NCBI RefSeq assembly: GCF_020179755.1
Contig: NZ_JAIUCY010000005.1
Location: 402,839 to 466,838, forward strand
Direction of reading: 5' to 3'
DNA: 64,000 nt
Source: Herbaspirillum sp. alder98
GTDB lineage: Bacteria; Pseudomonadota; Gammaproteobacteria; Burkholderiales; Burkholderiaceae_D
Under the pieces are notes generated by a model. It saw only the letters and a list, made by a program, of their open reading frames with translations. It ran no database searches and was not told the DNA's origin. Below are positions 16,122 to 24,895 of the stretch, in pieces (the first letter of the stretch is position 1; each line of letters opens with the position of its first letter). The translations under genes were made by a program, and so were the position numbers.

Positions 16122-17294
16122 GTGAAGAAAAAATTCATCGCACCATTGCTGGCAGGCTTCGCTGCCATCGGCACCGCACACGCGCAATCGAGCGTGACCA
16201 TCTACGGCATCGTCGACTACGGCGTCGAATACGTAACCAACAATGGCGGCGGCTCGATGCTCGGCGGCGTCAGCGGGGTCAAGCAAGGCAGTCGCCTCGG
16301 GTTCAAGGGCGTCGAAGATCTGGGGGCCGGCTCATCGGCGGTGTTCCTGCTGGAAAACGGCTTCAACGTCGGCACCGGCGCCGCCCAGCAAGGTGGATTG
16401 CTGTTCGGCCGACAGGCCTGGGTCGGGCTGGCCAATACCGGCTATGGCACCGTCACGATGGGTCGCCAATACGATTCGGTCGTCAGCAACGTTGCGTTCC
16501 TGCTGACCTCGCCGGTGATCGGCGGCGGCAATACCGCGCACGTCGGTGACCTGGACAACCTCAACAACACCAAGCGCGTCTCCAACTCGGTCAAGTACCG
16601 CACGCCCTCCCTGAACGGGATTACCGCAGATGTGGTCTACGGTTTTGGCGAGAGCGCCGGATCGATGGGCCGCAACCAGATATGGTCGACCGGCCTGCGC
16701 TACGACGGTGGCCCACTGCAGATAGGCGCGGCGTACCTCAACGCACGCAATCCCAACCAGTCGTTCTTTGCCAGCGCACCAACGCTGACCACCGGCACCA
16801 CCAACAACATGACGTCCAGTCCGGTCTATAGCGGCTACGCGTCGGCCAAGAGCTATCAGACCATCGCTGCGATCGTCGACTACACCATCGGCAAGACCAC
16901 CATCGGGCTCAACTACACCAACGTACAGTTCAAGGCACTGGGAGATACCAATAGCGGCCCGAATCCACTGGGTTTAAGAGGCACTGCCAACTTCAACACT
17001 GCCGAGTTGAACCTGAAATACGTGGTCAGCCCCGCCACGGTGCTGGGTGCGGTCTACAACTGGACTCACGGCACCGGCGTCGGCGCGGTGGGAAAGTCGG
17101 ACTATCACATGCTGTCGCTGGTATGGGACTACTTCCTGTCCAAGCGCACCGACGTCTACGTGCTCGGCTCTTACCAGATGGCCAGCGGCCAGGATTCCAC
17201 CGGCAAGGCAGCGGTCGCGACCGTGCTGACCCTGTCGCCGTCGTCGACCAACCGCCAGGCGTTCATCATGGCCGGCGTGCGTCACACGTTCTGA
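16122..17294 (+). CDS. Gram-negative trimeric porin
   Basis: This is a 390-residue outer-membrane porin of the Burkholderiales type. The signal peptide is residues 1-20 (KKKFIAPLLAGFAAIGTAHA), followed by QSSVTIYGIVDYGVEY, the classic first strand of this family. GSRLGFKGVEDLG and the L3-region motif also fit, and the protein ends in a terminal Phe (VRHTF). The GTG at 16122 is chosen because it starts directly at the signal peptide and has GGGGAA 4 bases upstream; longer frames would bury the signal. It is followed 27 bases later by the solute-binding protein gene, suggesting that it passes the same substrate across the outer membrane. Confidence 0.9.
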   Translation: MKKKFIAPLLAGFAAIGTAHAQSSVTIYGIVDYGVEYVTNNGGGSMLGGVSGVKQGSRLGFKGVEDLGAGSSAVFLLENGFNVGTGAAQQGGLLFGRQAWVGLANTGYGTVTMGRQYDSVVSNVAFLLTSPVIGGGNTAHVGDLDNLNNTKRVSNSVKYRTPSLNGITADVVYGFGESAGSMGRNQIWSTGLRYDGGPLQIGAAYLNARNPNQSFFASAPTLTTGTTNNMTSSPVYSGYASAKSYQTIAAIVDYTIGKTTIGLNYTNVQFKALGDTNSGPNPLGLRGTANFNTAELNLKYVVSPATVLGAVYNWTHGTGVGAVGKSDYHMLSLVWDYFLSKRTDVYVLGSYQMASGQDSTGKAAVATVLTLSPSSTNRQAFIMAGVRHTF

Positions 17295-17321
17295 GGCATC
17301 ACATCAACAAAAGGAATGCAC

Positions 17322-18866
17322 ATGGATCACAATGACATCGAATCGAAGCGGCGCCAGTTCATCCTGGGCAGCCTCGCCGCCGGCCTGGCGGCACCCTGGA
17401 TACCGGCGCTGGCACAGGGAGCGAGTGGCGACAGCCTGACCATTTCCTATATCGCCGACGTACCGACCTGGGACCCGACAGCGGTCACCGTGCCGCAAGC
17501 GCAGTCGATCTTCCAGACCGTGTTCGATTCGCCATTGCGCTATTCGCCGCAATTGAAGCTTGAGGGGCGCCAGATCAAGGAATGGAAATGGCAGGATAAA
17601 GAAGCACGGCGTCTCGAAGTGACACTGCGCGACGATATCCATTTCCACGACGGCTCGCGCCTGACCACGACCGATCTCAAGTACAGCCTCTACGACCGCC
17701 CGGCGGCCGACAAGAAACTGGCGATCGGCGGCATGCTCCCCACCCTGACCAATGTAGAAATCATCTCGCCCACGCGTGCGGTCATGGTGTTCAGCAAGCC
17801 GACGCCAGCGGCGCCGACGTCGCTGGCGTTCCTGGCGGGCTACATCATCCCCAAGGCCTACATGGAAAAAGTCGGCGCGGCCGGCTTTCAGGACAAGCCG
17901 GTCGGCGCCGGCCCCTATAAGGTGGTCGATTACCAGCGTGGCTCGCGCATCGTGCTGGAGGCGTTCGACAAGTATTGGGGCGGCAAGCCGGCGCTGCGCC
18001 AGGTGACCTTTGAAATCACCACCGAACCATCGGCGCGGGTGGCGGCGGTGGAGTCGGGACGGGCCGCCGTGGCGGTGCAGATCCCATTGCGTGAGGCGCA
18101 GCGCCTGGCCAAGGTCCCCGGCATCACGACCAAGATCTATCCGTATAGCGAGATCTACCTGCTGCGCCTGCCCAATTACGTCAAGCCGTTCGACGACGAG
18201 AACGTGCGCGCGGCAATGCATTACGCGATCGACACCGCAGCGCTGTCCAAGGCCTTCTACGGCGGCCAGGCGCGCCCGCTGTCGGTCACGGCGATTCCTG
18301 GCGGCCCGGCCGATGTGCCCGGCTTCACCGTGCCGTTCGATCCGCAGCGCGCTATCGCTGCGCTGGCCAAGTCGGGCTACGGCCCCAACAAGCCGGTGAA
18401 ATTACCGTTCCTGACCACCAATGGCACCTTCCCCAGCGACTACGATATGGCACGCGCCATCGTCGGCATGTGGCAACGGGTGGGCATCCAGGCAGACCTG
18501 CAACAGACCACGCCGGCCAAGGTCACCAGCGAAGTCCAGGCAGGCAAGATGCCGGGGGCGTTGCTGTTCAGCTGGGCCAACTCCACGGGCGACCCGGAAA
18601 ATTACACCGGCCGCATCCTCGATCCGAGGCTGCGCTTCTCGGCCTGGAAAGACGATGCGCTGGCGCCGCGCGTGGAAGCATTGATGACCGAGGTCGATGA
18701 AGCCAAGCGCCTGGCAGGGTATCAGGCGCTGGGGCGGGAGGCATCCGAGAAATCATGGGTGATCCCGTTGCTGCAGGCGGTGTCGACGATTGCCTATCGC
18801 TCCGATGTGCAGGTCACCACCTTCGATAGCGGCTACATCCTCCCGGTGGAATACAAGCGCAGTTAA
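17322..18866 (+). CDS. ABC transporter substrate-binding protein, peptide/opine type (family 5)
   Basis: This is a 514-residue periplasmic binding protein of the DppA/OppA family. The N-terminus has RRQFILGSLAAGLAAPWIPALA, a signal peptide with a twin-Arg start. The body has family signatures such as WDPTAVTVPQAQSIFQTVFD, LRDDIHFHDGSRLTTTDLKYS and VGAGPYKVVDY. The second ATG (17322) has AAAAGG 7 bases upstream and is preferred over 17316. It follows the porin in the same direction, but its permease and ATPase genes are on the opposite strand beyond the GntR gene. It probably delivers a peptide, opine or similar amine-acid substrate to that transporter. Confidence 0.92.
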   Translation: MDHNDIESKRRQFILGSLAAGLAAPWIPALAQGASGDSLTISYIADVPTWDPTAVTVPQAQSIFQTVFDSPLRYSPQLKLEGRQIKEWKWQDKEARRLEVTLRDDIHFHDGSRLTTTDLKYSLYDRPAADKKLAIGGMLPTLTNVEIISPTRAVMVFSKPTPAAPTSLAFLAGYIIPKAYMEKVGAAGFQDKPVGAGPYKVVDYQRGSRIVLEAFDKYWGGKPALRQVTFEITTEPSARVAAVESGRAAVAVQIPLREAQRLAKVPGITTKIYPYSEIYLLRLPNYVKPFDDENVRAAMHYAIDTAALSKAFYGGQARPLSVTAIPGGPADVPGFTVPFDPQRAIAALAKSGYGPNKPVKLPFLTTNGTFPSDYDMARAIVGMWQRVGIQADLQQTTPAKVTSEVQAGKMPGALLFSWANSTGDPENYTGRILDPRLRFSAWKDDALAPRVEALMTEVDEAKRLAGYQALGREASEKSWVIPLLQAVSTIAYRSDVQVTTFDSGYILPVEYKRS

Positions 18867-18884
18867 GGATCAGGGAAGGAAAAT

Positions 18885-18918
18885 GGCAAGGGGCACGGAA
18901 TCATCCGTGCCCCTTGCC
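18885..18918. terminator. Bidirectional terminator between convergent genes
   Basis: A perfect 15-bp stem (GGCAAGGGGCACGGA, loop ATCA, TCCGTGCCCCTTGCC) sits in the 74-bp gap between the convergent binding-protein and GntR genes. No long T-tract is present on either side. Its position and stability still fit a shared terminator. Confidence 0.75.
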
Positions 18919-18940
18919 CATTGAACGAATCGGTCAGCAA

Positions 18941-19633
18941 TCAGGCGGCGACATCCTGGCCAAGAAAATACTGGTGTTCGGCATCATCGATGAACCCGAT
19001 CACGGCAGCATGGATCTGCGCCGCATCACGTTCCTGGAAACCCGCCATGATGGCCTGCAGATCGTGACTGATCATGCGGGCGGTATCGGCCTTGTCGCGC
19101 GTGGTGGTGCGGACCTGGCGCGAATGGTCCGAGAATCGCAGGATGCTGTTGCGCAGCCGGCTATTCTGCACCGCGCCGAGCCAGGTCTGGCGGAATTCGA
19201 TATTGCCTTGCATGAGCAGCGCCATGTCATGCCGCTCGTGGCCGCGCTTGCACTTGCGCGTGGCAGCCTGCAGCGCGATGAGTTGCTGTTCATCCATCGA
19301 CATCGCCGCGGCAACTGCCGCAGCCGGCTCCAGCAGCCGCCGCATCGCAAAGATCTCGCGCACGTCCACCGCCGACAGCACCGGGATCACGAAGCCACGC
19401 GTCGTGGCCACCAGATAACCTTCGTTGACGAGCCGCAGCAGCGCCTGCCGTACCGGCATGCGGGTGCATTCGAATTCCTTGGCGATCTCGTAATCGAGCA
19501 GCCGCTCGTCATCACCGATCTGGTCGTGCTGCAGCCGGCTGAGGATATCCTGATAGATCGATTCCATCAGTGTGGTGGCCCGGAGTGCTGTGCGCCGCGG
19601 CTGCTTCACCACCGGCGGTTCAGCGCTTTTCAT
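18941..19633 (-). CDS. GntR family transcriptional regulator (FCD domain)
   Basis: This is a 230-residue FadR/VanR-type GntR regulator. The winged HTH covers about residues 15-85 (LMESIYQDILSRLQHD, EIAKEFECTRMPVRQALLRLVNEGYL), and the all-helical FCD ligand domain about 95-220 (EIFAMRRLLEPAAAVAAA, with later His residues for metal binding). The ATG at 19633 is chosen because GGGAG ends 6 bases upstream. It is the last gene of the leftward permease-ATPase set. It probably represses the porin, transporter and aldolase genes through the TGRATTCAG-type sites, an inference from shared motifs. FCD regulators usually sense organic acids. Confidence 0.9.
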   Translation of the reverse strand: MKSAEPPVVKQPRRTALRATTLMESIYQDILSRLQHDQIGDDERLLDYEIAKEFECTRMPVRQALLRLVNEGYLVATTRGFVIPVLSAVDVREIFAMRRLLEPAAAVAAAMSMDEQQLIALQAATRKCKRGHERHDMALLMQGNIEFRQTWLGAVQNSRLRNSILRFSDHSRQVRTTTRDKADTARMISHDLQAIMAGFQERDAAQIHAAVIGFIDDAEHQYFLGQDVAA

Positions 19634-19739
19634 GTTCATCTCCCATCGTCGAAGGTCCTGTCCGCCCGCACTGTCGGTGCACGGCGGGCGGCCGGTGCGA
19701 GCGATATTGTAAAGCATGCACAGCGCGCCCGGCGCGCTT

Positions 19740-21623
19740 TCAGGCGGCCTGGCGCGCCCCTTCCTGCGCCGGTGGCCAGGTGGCGCCTGCGCTCTCGGCA
19801 GGCACCGACGCGAGTAATGTGCGGGTATAGGAATGACGGGGATGGGTGAAGACTTCCTCGGTCGGGCCTTGCTCGACCACCACGCCCTTTTGCATCACCA
19901 GCACGCGACTGCACAGGTAACGCACCACGGCCAGGTCATGCGAGATCAGCAAGAGTGCGATGCGGCGTTCCTGGCGCAGGTCCAGCAGCAGGTTCATGAC
20001 CTGGGCCTGTACCGACACGTCCAGCCCCGAGACGATCTCGTCGGCCACGATCAGTTGCGGCGCCGCGCACAAGGCACGACCGATGTTGACGCGCTGCTTC
20101 TGGCCACCCGAGAGTTGCGAAGGGAAGCGCGACAGGGTATCGGCCGGCAAGCCGACATCATCACGCACCGCGACCGCGCGCGCGACGCGCTCGGCCGCCG
20201 CCAGTGGTGGCAGTCCGGCCGCTTCCAGCGCCTGGGTCAGCAGGCTGGCGACGTCGCGACGCGGATTGAGCGCCGATTGCGGATCCTGGAAGATCAGTTG
20301 CACCTGCTGGCGTGCATGTCGCAGTGCGCTCGCCGTGCCGTGACTAAGGTCTTCACCGGCGATCCTTACCCGGCCGTCGGTAGGCTGTTCGATACCCATC
20401 AACAGCCGGGCCACCGACGACTTGCCGCTGCCGCTCTCGCCGACGATACCGACGAATTCGCCCGGATAGACTTGCAGGTCGAGTGGTTGCACGGCGGTAA
20501 ACGAGGTCTTGTGGCGCCCGAAGAATCCGCTGCGACTGACGTAGGTGAGCGAGGCCTGTTGCAGCTCTGCGATGGGGCGACTGTCGGCGACTGCCGCCGG
20601 CGCCGGTGGCGCGATATCCTCCTGCATGGCCAGCGACGCCGTCTCGCATGTCTCGCTGCACGCTACCCGATGCCCCACGGCGTCAGTGCGTGCGACCAGC
20701 TGGGTGGCACACCCGCCATCGGCCACCGGGCAGCGCGCGGCAAAACGACAACCGCTGATATCCGCCAGCGCCGACAGCCCTGGCATCTGCTTCTTCAATA
20801 CCGGCAGTCGCCGGCGCGGACCGACCAGGTCGGGCGTGGCATATTTGAGCGCGCGTGTGTAGGGGTGGCGCGGAGACTCCAACACAGCGCGGGCGGGACC
20901 GACCTCGACCAAGTCGCCGGCATACATCACAGCCACTTCGTCGCAGACATGCGCGGCCAGGCGCAAGTCATGGGTAATCAGGACCACTGCCGTGGCATGT
21001 TCGCGCTGCTGCTCGGCCAGTAGTGCCATGACGCGCGTTTGCGTCACGACGTCCAGTGCCGTCGTGGGCTCGTCGGCAATCAGCAGCGCCGGTTTGCTGG
21101 CAAATGCCATGGCGATCAGCACGCGCTGGCACTGGCCGCCGGAAAGCTGGTGCGGATAGCGCAGCAGCATCTGCTCGGGAACCGGCAATTCGACCGAGGC
21201 CAGAGCCTCCAGCGCGACCCGACGACGCTGCGCCACCGGGATTGCGACACGCGCCAGGTGTTCGGAGAAACTATCAAAGATGGTCCACAGCGGGTTCAGG
21301 GCGGTCAATGGTTCCTGGGGGATGAAGGCGATCTCGCGACCGAGCAAGGCACGCCGCTGGGCCGGGCTCATCGCCAGCATGTCACGCCCCTGGAACTGCA
21401 TCTCGCCGCGGCTCACCGCAAAACCGGTCGGCAGCAATCCCGAAATCAGGCGCGCCAGCATGCTCTTGCCGGCACCGGATTCACCGACGATGCCCAGTAC
21501 CTTGCCGCGCGCCAGGGACAACTCCAATTGGCGCAGCGCGGCCACCGGCCTGCCGTTGAAACGGGCGCTCAGGTCCAGGTCGCGGATGGCGAGGACGGCC
21601 GGGTGTTGGTCAGGTGTATTCAT
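19740..21623 (-). CDS. Fused ABC transporter ATP-binding protein (DppD-DppF type)
   Basis: This single 627-residue protein contains two complete peptide-type ABC domains. Domain 1 has GESGAGKS near residue 45, LSGGQ near 155 and the oligopeptide C-terminal Cys motif CRFAARCPVADGGC near 295. Domain 2 has GESGSGKS near residue 390 and LSGGQKQR near 510. Most relatives use two separate ATPases, so this is a tandem fusion of the kind seen in GsiA. It hydrolyses ATP at the inner face of the inner membrane for the adjacent permeases. The ATG follows the permease stop codon by one base and has GGGGAGA upstream. Confidence 0.93.
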   Translation of the reverse strand: MNTPDQHPAVLAIRDLDLSARFNGRPVAALRQLELSLARGKVLGIVGESGAGKSMLARLISGLLPTGFAVSRGEMQFQGRDMLAMSPAQRRALLGREIAFIPQEPLTALNPLWTIFDSFSEHLARVAIPVAQRRRVALEALASVELPVPEQMLLRYPHQLSGGQCQRVLIAMAFASKPALLIADEPTTALDVVTQTRVMALLAEQQREHATAVVLITHDLRLAAHVCDEVAVMYAGDLVEVGPARAVLESPRHPYTRALKYATPDLVGPRRRLPVLKKQMPGLSALADISGCRFAARCPVADGGCATQLVARTDAVGHRVACSETCETASLAMQEDIAPPAPAAVADSRPIAELQQASLTYVSRSGFFGRHKTSFTAVQPLDLQVYPGEFVGIVGESGSGKSSVARLLMGIEQPTDGRVRIAGEDLSHGTASALRHARQQVQLIFQDPQSALNPRRDVASLLTQALEAAGLPPLAAAERVARAVAVRDDVGLPADTLSRFPSQLSGGQKQRVNIGRALCAAPQLIVADEIVSGLDVSVQAQVMNLLLDLRQERRIALLLISHDLAVVRYLCSRVLVMQKGVVVEQGPTEEVFTHPRHSYTRTLLASVPAESAGATWPPAQEGARQAA

Positions 21624-21624
21624 C

Positions 21625-22554
21625 TCACTCTCCCCGGGGGCGCATGCGCGGATCAAGCGCTACCCGCAGGCCGTCGCCCAACAGATTGCAGCCCAGCACT
21701 GTGACGATGATCGCCAGCACCGGCAGCAGCAGCCCCGATAGCGAATCATGCATCGATAGCCGGGCGTCGGCGATCATCACGCCCCACGACGCCACGTCGG
21801 CAGGCACGCTCATGCCGACGAAACTCAGCAGCGCCTCGACCGCGATGGCAACCCCCATCTCCAGCGAGAACAGCGTGATCACCAGTGGCAACGCCGCCGG
21901 TAGGATCTCGCGCACCATGATGCGCAGGTGCGACAGGTTCAACAGTTGCGCGGCGAGGATGTAGTCGCGCTGGCGCACCACCATGACCTCTGCCCGTACC
22001 ACGCGGCAGAAGCGGGTCCAATCCACCAGCACGATCGACAGGATGACATTTTCGATGCCCACGCCCAGGCTGACCATCAGCACCAGCGACAGCACCACTG
22101 GCGGAAACGACATCCACAGGTCGACGCAATAACTCACCAGGCGATCAACCCAGCCGCCGAAGTACCCTGCGAGGATCGCCAGGGCGCTGCCGACGATACC
22201 GGCACCGAAGGCGGCGATCACCGCCACCGTCAGCGCCACACGGCTGCCGTAGAGCAGTCGCGAGAAGACGTCGCGCCCGAGGTTGTCGGTACCGAGCGGG
22301 AAAGCGGCATCGCCGCCCGCCACCCACATCGGTGGCGTCAGCATGTGGAGCAGGTCTTGTTCATGCGGATCGTGCGGTGCCAGGTACGGGGCGAACAGCG
22401 CACACAGCACGACGACGGTGACGATGGCCGCGCCCAGCCACAGATTGGCCACGCGCAGGTGACGCCATTGGCGGCGCGCGGGGGCCGGCGCCGGACTGGC
22501 ACCGCCGGAAGCGGCGGCGCTCGCCACCGGGGATGAGGAGATGTGATTCAACAT
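21625..22554 (-). CDS. ABC transporter permease (DppC-like)
   Basis: This is a 309-residue inner-membrane permease with about 6 membrane segments. It shows a DppC-type N-terminal region followed by the binding-protein-dependent transport domain (GTDNLGRDVFSRLLYGSRVAL, and the EAA-loop region AAQLLNLSHLRIMVREILPAALP). The ATG at 22554 is used; a GTG at 22563 is possible and would add three residues. It follows the DppB-like gene by about 30 bases and is directly followed by the fused ATPase gene, in one leftward operon. It probably pairs with the DppB-like permease to form the pore. Confidence 0.92.
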   Translation of the reverse strand: MLNHISSSPVASAAASGGASPAPAPARRQWRHLRVANLWLGAAIVTVVVLCALFAPYLAPHDPHEQDLLHMLTPPMWVAGGDAAFPLGTDNLGRDVFSRLLYGSRVALTVAVIAAFGAGIVGSALAILAGYFGGWVDRLVSYCVDLWMSFPPVVLSLVLMVSLGVGIENVILSIVLVDWTRFCRVVRAEVMVVRQRDYILAAQLLNLSHLRIMVREILPAALPLVITLFSLEMGVAIAVEALLSFVGMSVPADVASWGVMIADARLSMHDSLSGLLLPVLAIIVTVLGCNLLGDGLRVALDPRMRPRGE

Positions 22555-22587
22555 GGGGCTCACGATGAGAAAGAGAGGGAAGAAGGA

Positions 22588-23607
22588 TCAGGCGGACTTG
22601 CGCAGGCGTGGGTTGAGAACCACGCACAAGGTATCGATACCAGCGGTGATGAGCAGCATCAGCACGCAGAACACCACGGCGATGCCCTGGATCAGGACCA
22701 GGTCATTGCTGCGCACGGCCTGAATCATCAGGTTGCCGATGCCGGGAAACGAAAAGATCATTTCAACCAGCAAGGCCGAACCGAACAGGAAGCCAAATTG
22801 CACGCCGATCATCGTCAGCGCCGGCAGCGCCGCGTTCTTGAGCATGTGGCGCCAGAGGATGCGCTGTTCGGACACCCCGCGCAGGCGCGCCACGGCAACA
22901 TAGGATTCGTTGCGCTGGTCCAGCAGGCTCGAACGCATCACCCTTACCACCAGCGGCGCAAAGCCGAAGGCCAGCGCCAGTGCCGGCAAGACCAGGTGCG
23001 ACAGGGTGCTGGCCAGTTCACGCAATTGCCCCTTGATGGCGAAATCGAACAGCAGGAAACCGGTAATCCGGGGCATGAGCATGCCTTCGCCGAGACGCCC
23101 CGAGAAGGGCAGCAAAGGCAGGTACACACCGAGGATCGCAATGAACATCAGCGCCCAAAGAAAGGACGGGATCGACTGCATCACCACCACGCCCAGGCTG
23201 ACCGGGAATTCGGCGCGACGGTGCGTGACGGCATAGGCGAACACGCCGCCAGGGATGCTGATGGCCAGCGACATCACCAGCGCGGTGAGACACAGCTCCA
23301 GGGTGGCAGGCAGGGTCGCGCCGATCAGGCTCAACACGGGTTGCTGGAACGAGATCGAGTTGCCCAGGTCGCCCCGCACAGCGTGGGCGAGCCAGATCAG
23401 GAATTGCGTCGGCAAGGGCTGGTCCAGCCCCAGTTGGTGGCGCAGCACGGCGGCGTCGGCCGGTGTCGCGTTGGGTGGCAGCATCATTGCCAGCGGATCG
23501 GCAGGGATCAGTCGCAACACCAGGAAGACGATGAGCGACAGCATCAGCAAGGTCGGGACGGCCGCCGCCAGGCGCCGCAACAGGATCGTAATAATCAGAC
23601 GGGACAT
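22588..23607 (-). CDS. ABC transporter permease (DppB-like)
   Basis: This is a 339-residue inner-membrane permease with about 6 membrane segments, and the first gene of the leftward transporter operon. The N-terminus RRLAAAVPTLLMLSLIVFLV and the LIPADPLAMMLPP region are typical of DppB. The EAA-loop region lies at ARLRGVSEQRILWRHMLKNAALP. The ATG at 23607 has GGAG 6 bases upstream and is preferred over a TTG two codons earlier. The leader between this start and the candidate operator at 23791 contains the structured repeat listed separately. Confidence 0.92.
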   Translation of the reverse strand: MSRLIITILLRRLAAAVPTLLMLSLIVFLVLRLIPADPLAMMLPPNATPADAAVLRHQLGLDQPLPTQFLIWLAHAVRGDLGNSISFQQPVLSLIGATLPATLELCLTALVMSLAISIPGGVFAYAVTHRRAEFPVSLGVVVMQSIPSFLWALMFIAILGVYLPLLPFSGRLGEGMLMPRITGFLLFDFAIKGQLRELASTLSHLVLPALALAFGFAPLVVRVMRSSLLDQRNESYVAVARLRGVSEQRILWRHMLKNAALPALTMIGVQFGFLFGSALLVEMIFSFPGIGNLMIQAVRSNDLVLIQGIAVVFCVLMLLITAGIDTLCVVLNPRLRKSA

Positions 23608-23650
23608 CGACAACTCCAGCCGGAGACAACAGGTTCAACTTCACGGAGGC

Positions 23651-23757
23651 AGTCCGCCTTCACTTCCCGGCCCCCTTGGAAAAGGGGTTGGCCCCGCCGC
23701 GCCGTCACGGGGGAGCCGGCCGGGCGCACGTCAGGCCCGCCGGGAAGCGCGCGGACT
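23651..23757. repeat. GC-rich structured repeat in the permease operon leader
   Basis: AGTCCGC (23651-23657) and CTTCCCGGC (23663-23671) are mirrored by GCCGGGAAG (23739-23747) and GCGGACT (23751-23757). Inside lies a hairpin CCCCTT-GGAA-AAGGGG at 23672-23687. The 107-bp block therefore folds as a large stem with inner hairpins. It may be a REP/BIME-like repeat or a structured leader RNA. Confidence 0.5.
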
Positions 23758-23790
23758 CGTTACTTGGCAAATCACTTGCCGATGAAAACA

Positions 23791-23812
23791 TTCTGAATTC
23801 AGATTATTGAAA
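23791..23812. promoter_or_regulatory. Candidate operator copy 3, upstream of the permease operon
   Basis: ATTCTGAATTCAGATTATTG contains the perfect palindrome CTGAATTCAG and lies about 185 bp before the DppB-like start. It shares TGAATTCAG with the sites before the porin and aldolase genes. Position and sharing suggest a site for the GntR regulator encoded at 18941. Confidence 0.5.
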
Positions 23813-24028
23813 TTATCTGTGCGAGTCAAGCAGATAAAGCAAAGGGCGAATGTGCATGCTTCGTGAACGCCCAACGCGTGCGCCATCACTGTGCAACACG
23901 GCTACATATCGCACCAAATAAGCATCCTGCACATTTTTGGATAGCCTTGATTTGTGACGGTGGCACTGACAACAGCATCTTCAGCAACACGGTGGACGGG
24001 TAAAGAAAAGTCGGCTAGAGTTATAAAA

Positions 24029-24060
24029 GTGAATTCAGAATCTTATAATTATTGAATTCA
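24029..24060. promoter_or_regulatory. Candidate operator copy 4, upstream of the aldolase gene
   Basis: GTGAATTCAGAATCT (24030-24044) is followed by TATAAT and a second TTGAATTCA (24052-24060). TATAAT at 24044-24049 lies between the two TGAATTCA half-sites, so a bound regulator would cover the likely -10. The coding start is 40 bases downstream. Confidence 0.55.
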
Positions 24061-24099
24061 TCAACATCTCCCTTGATCAAATTACTTTTCAGGAATGCT

Positions 24100-24861
24100 A
24101 TGAATACCGTCACCCGTCCCATCGATTGCAGCGACGCCGAATGGCAGGCCCGGCTGAAACTGGCCGCTACCTATCGCGTGTTCTACATGCTGGGCTGGCA
24201 CGAACTGATCTTCAATCACATCACCCTGCGGGTGCCGGATGCGCACGACCAATTGCTGATCAACCCGTTTGGCCTGGCCTACGACGAGATCACCGCATCG
24301 AACCTGGTGAAGATCGATTTCCAGGGCAAGGTGCTGGGGCAGAGCCGCTATCCGGTCAATCCGGCCGGACTGGTGATCCACAGCGCAGTGCATGCGGCGC
24401 GCCCGGACGCCCACTGCGTCATGCATATCCACACCACTGCCAGCGTGGCCGTGGCTTGCATGGAAGGCGGCGTGGAAGATAGCAACATCTACTCGTCGCA
24501 ACTGCACGACATGATTGCGTACCACACCTTCGAAGGCACGACCGTGCATGACGACGAGAAATCACGGATGATCGCCTCAATGGGTGAGAAGCGCCTGCTG
24601 GTGTTGCGAAATCATGGCCTGCTGGCCCACGGCACCTCGCTGGGCCACGCTTTTGTCATGATCTGGACGCTCAACCGCGCCTGCGAGATCCAGCAGGCAG
24701 CCCATTCGATGGGCGGCAAGACCTTGCTGTTAGACCCGGCAATCAGTGCGCGAAGCACCGCCGACGCCCTGCAATACGATCCACGCTTTGGCGCCGGCGA
24801 CCAGGTGCTCGACGCCATGATCCGACGCGTCGATCGCCTCGATACCAGCTATCAGCAATAA
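24100..24861 (+). CDS. Class II aldolase/adducin family protein
   Basis: This is a 253-residue class II aldolase-like enzyme. These cytosolic Zn enzymes cleave or decarboxylate sugar-phosphate-type substrates. Zn ligands are visible as HIHTT (residues 108-112) and in LRNHGLLAHG near residue 170. Phosphate-binding residues appear in YRVFYMLGWHELIFNHITLR near residue 25. The ATG at 24100 has AGGA 5 bases upstream. It begins a rightward unit with the ketopantoate-reductase-like gene 34 bases on. It shares a candidate operator with the ABC operon, so both may handle one imported compound. The substrate is unknown. Confidence 0.88.
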   Translation: MNTVTRPIDCSDAEWQARLKLAATYRVFYMLGWHELIFNHITLRVPDAHDQLLINPFGLAYDEITASNLVKIDFQGKVLGQSRYPVNPAGLVIHSAVHAARPDAHCVMHIHTTASVAVACMEGGVEDSNIYSSQLHDMIAYHTFEGTTVHDDEKSRMIASMGEKRLLVLRNHGLLAHGTSLGHAFVMIWTLNRACEIQQAAHSMGGKTLLLDPAISARSTADALQYDPRFGAGDQVLDAMIRRVDRLDTSYQQ

Positions 24862-24895
24862 ACCGAGCGATGTGCAACACGCAAAGGAGAACATG

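Noticed and set aside
19833..21023. Long plus-strand open frame of 396 codons
   Set aside because: It lies fully antisense to the fused ABC ATPase gene; its His/Gln/Arg-rich composition is that of a GC-rich shadow frame, with no domain.
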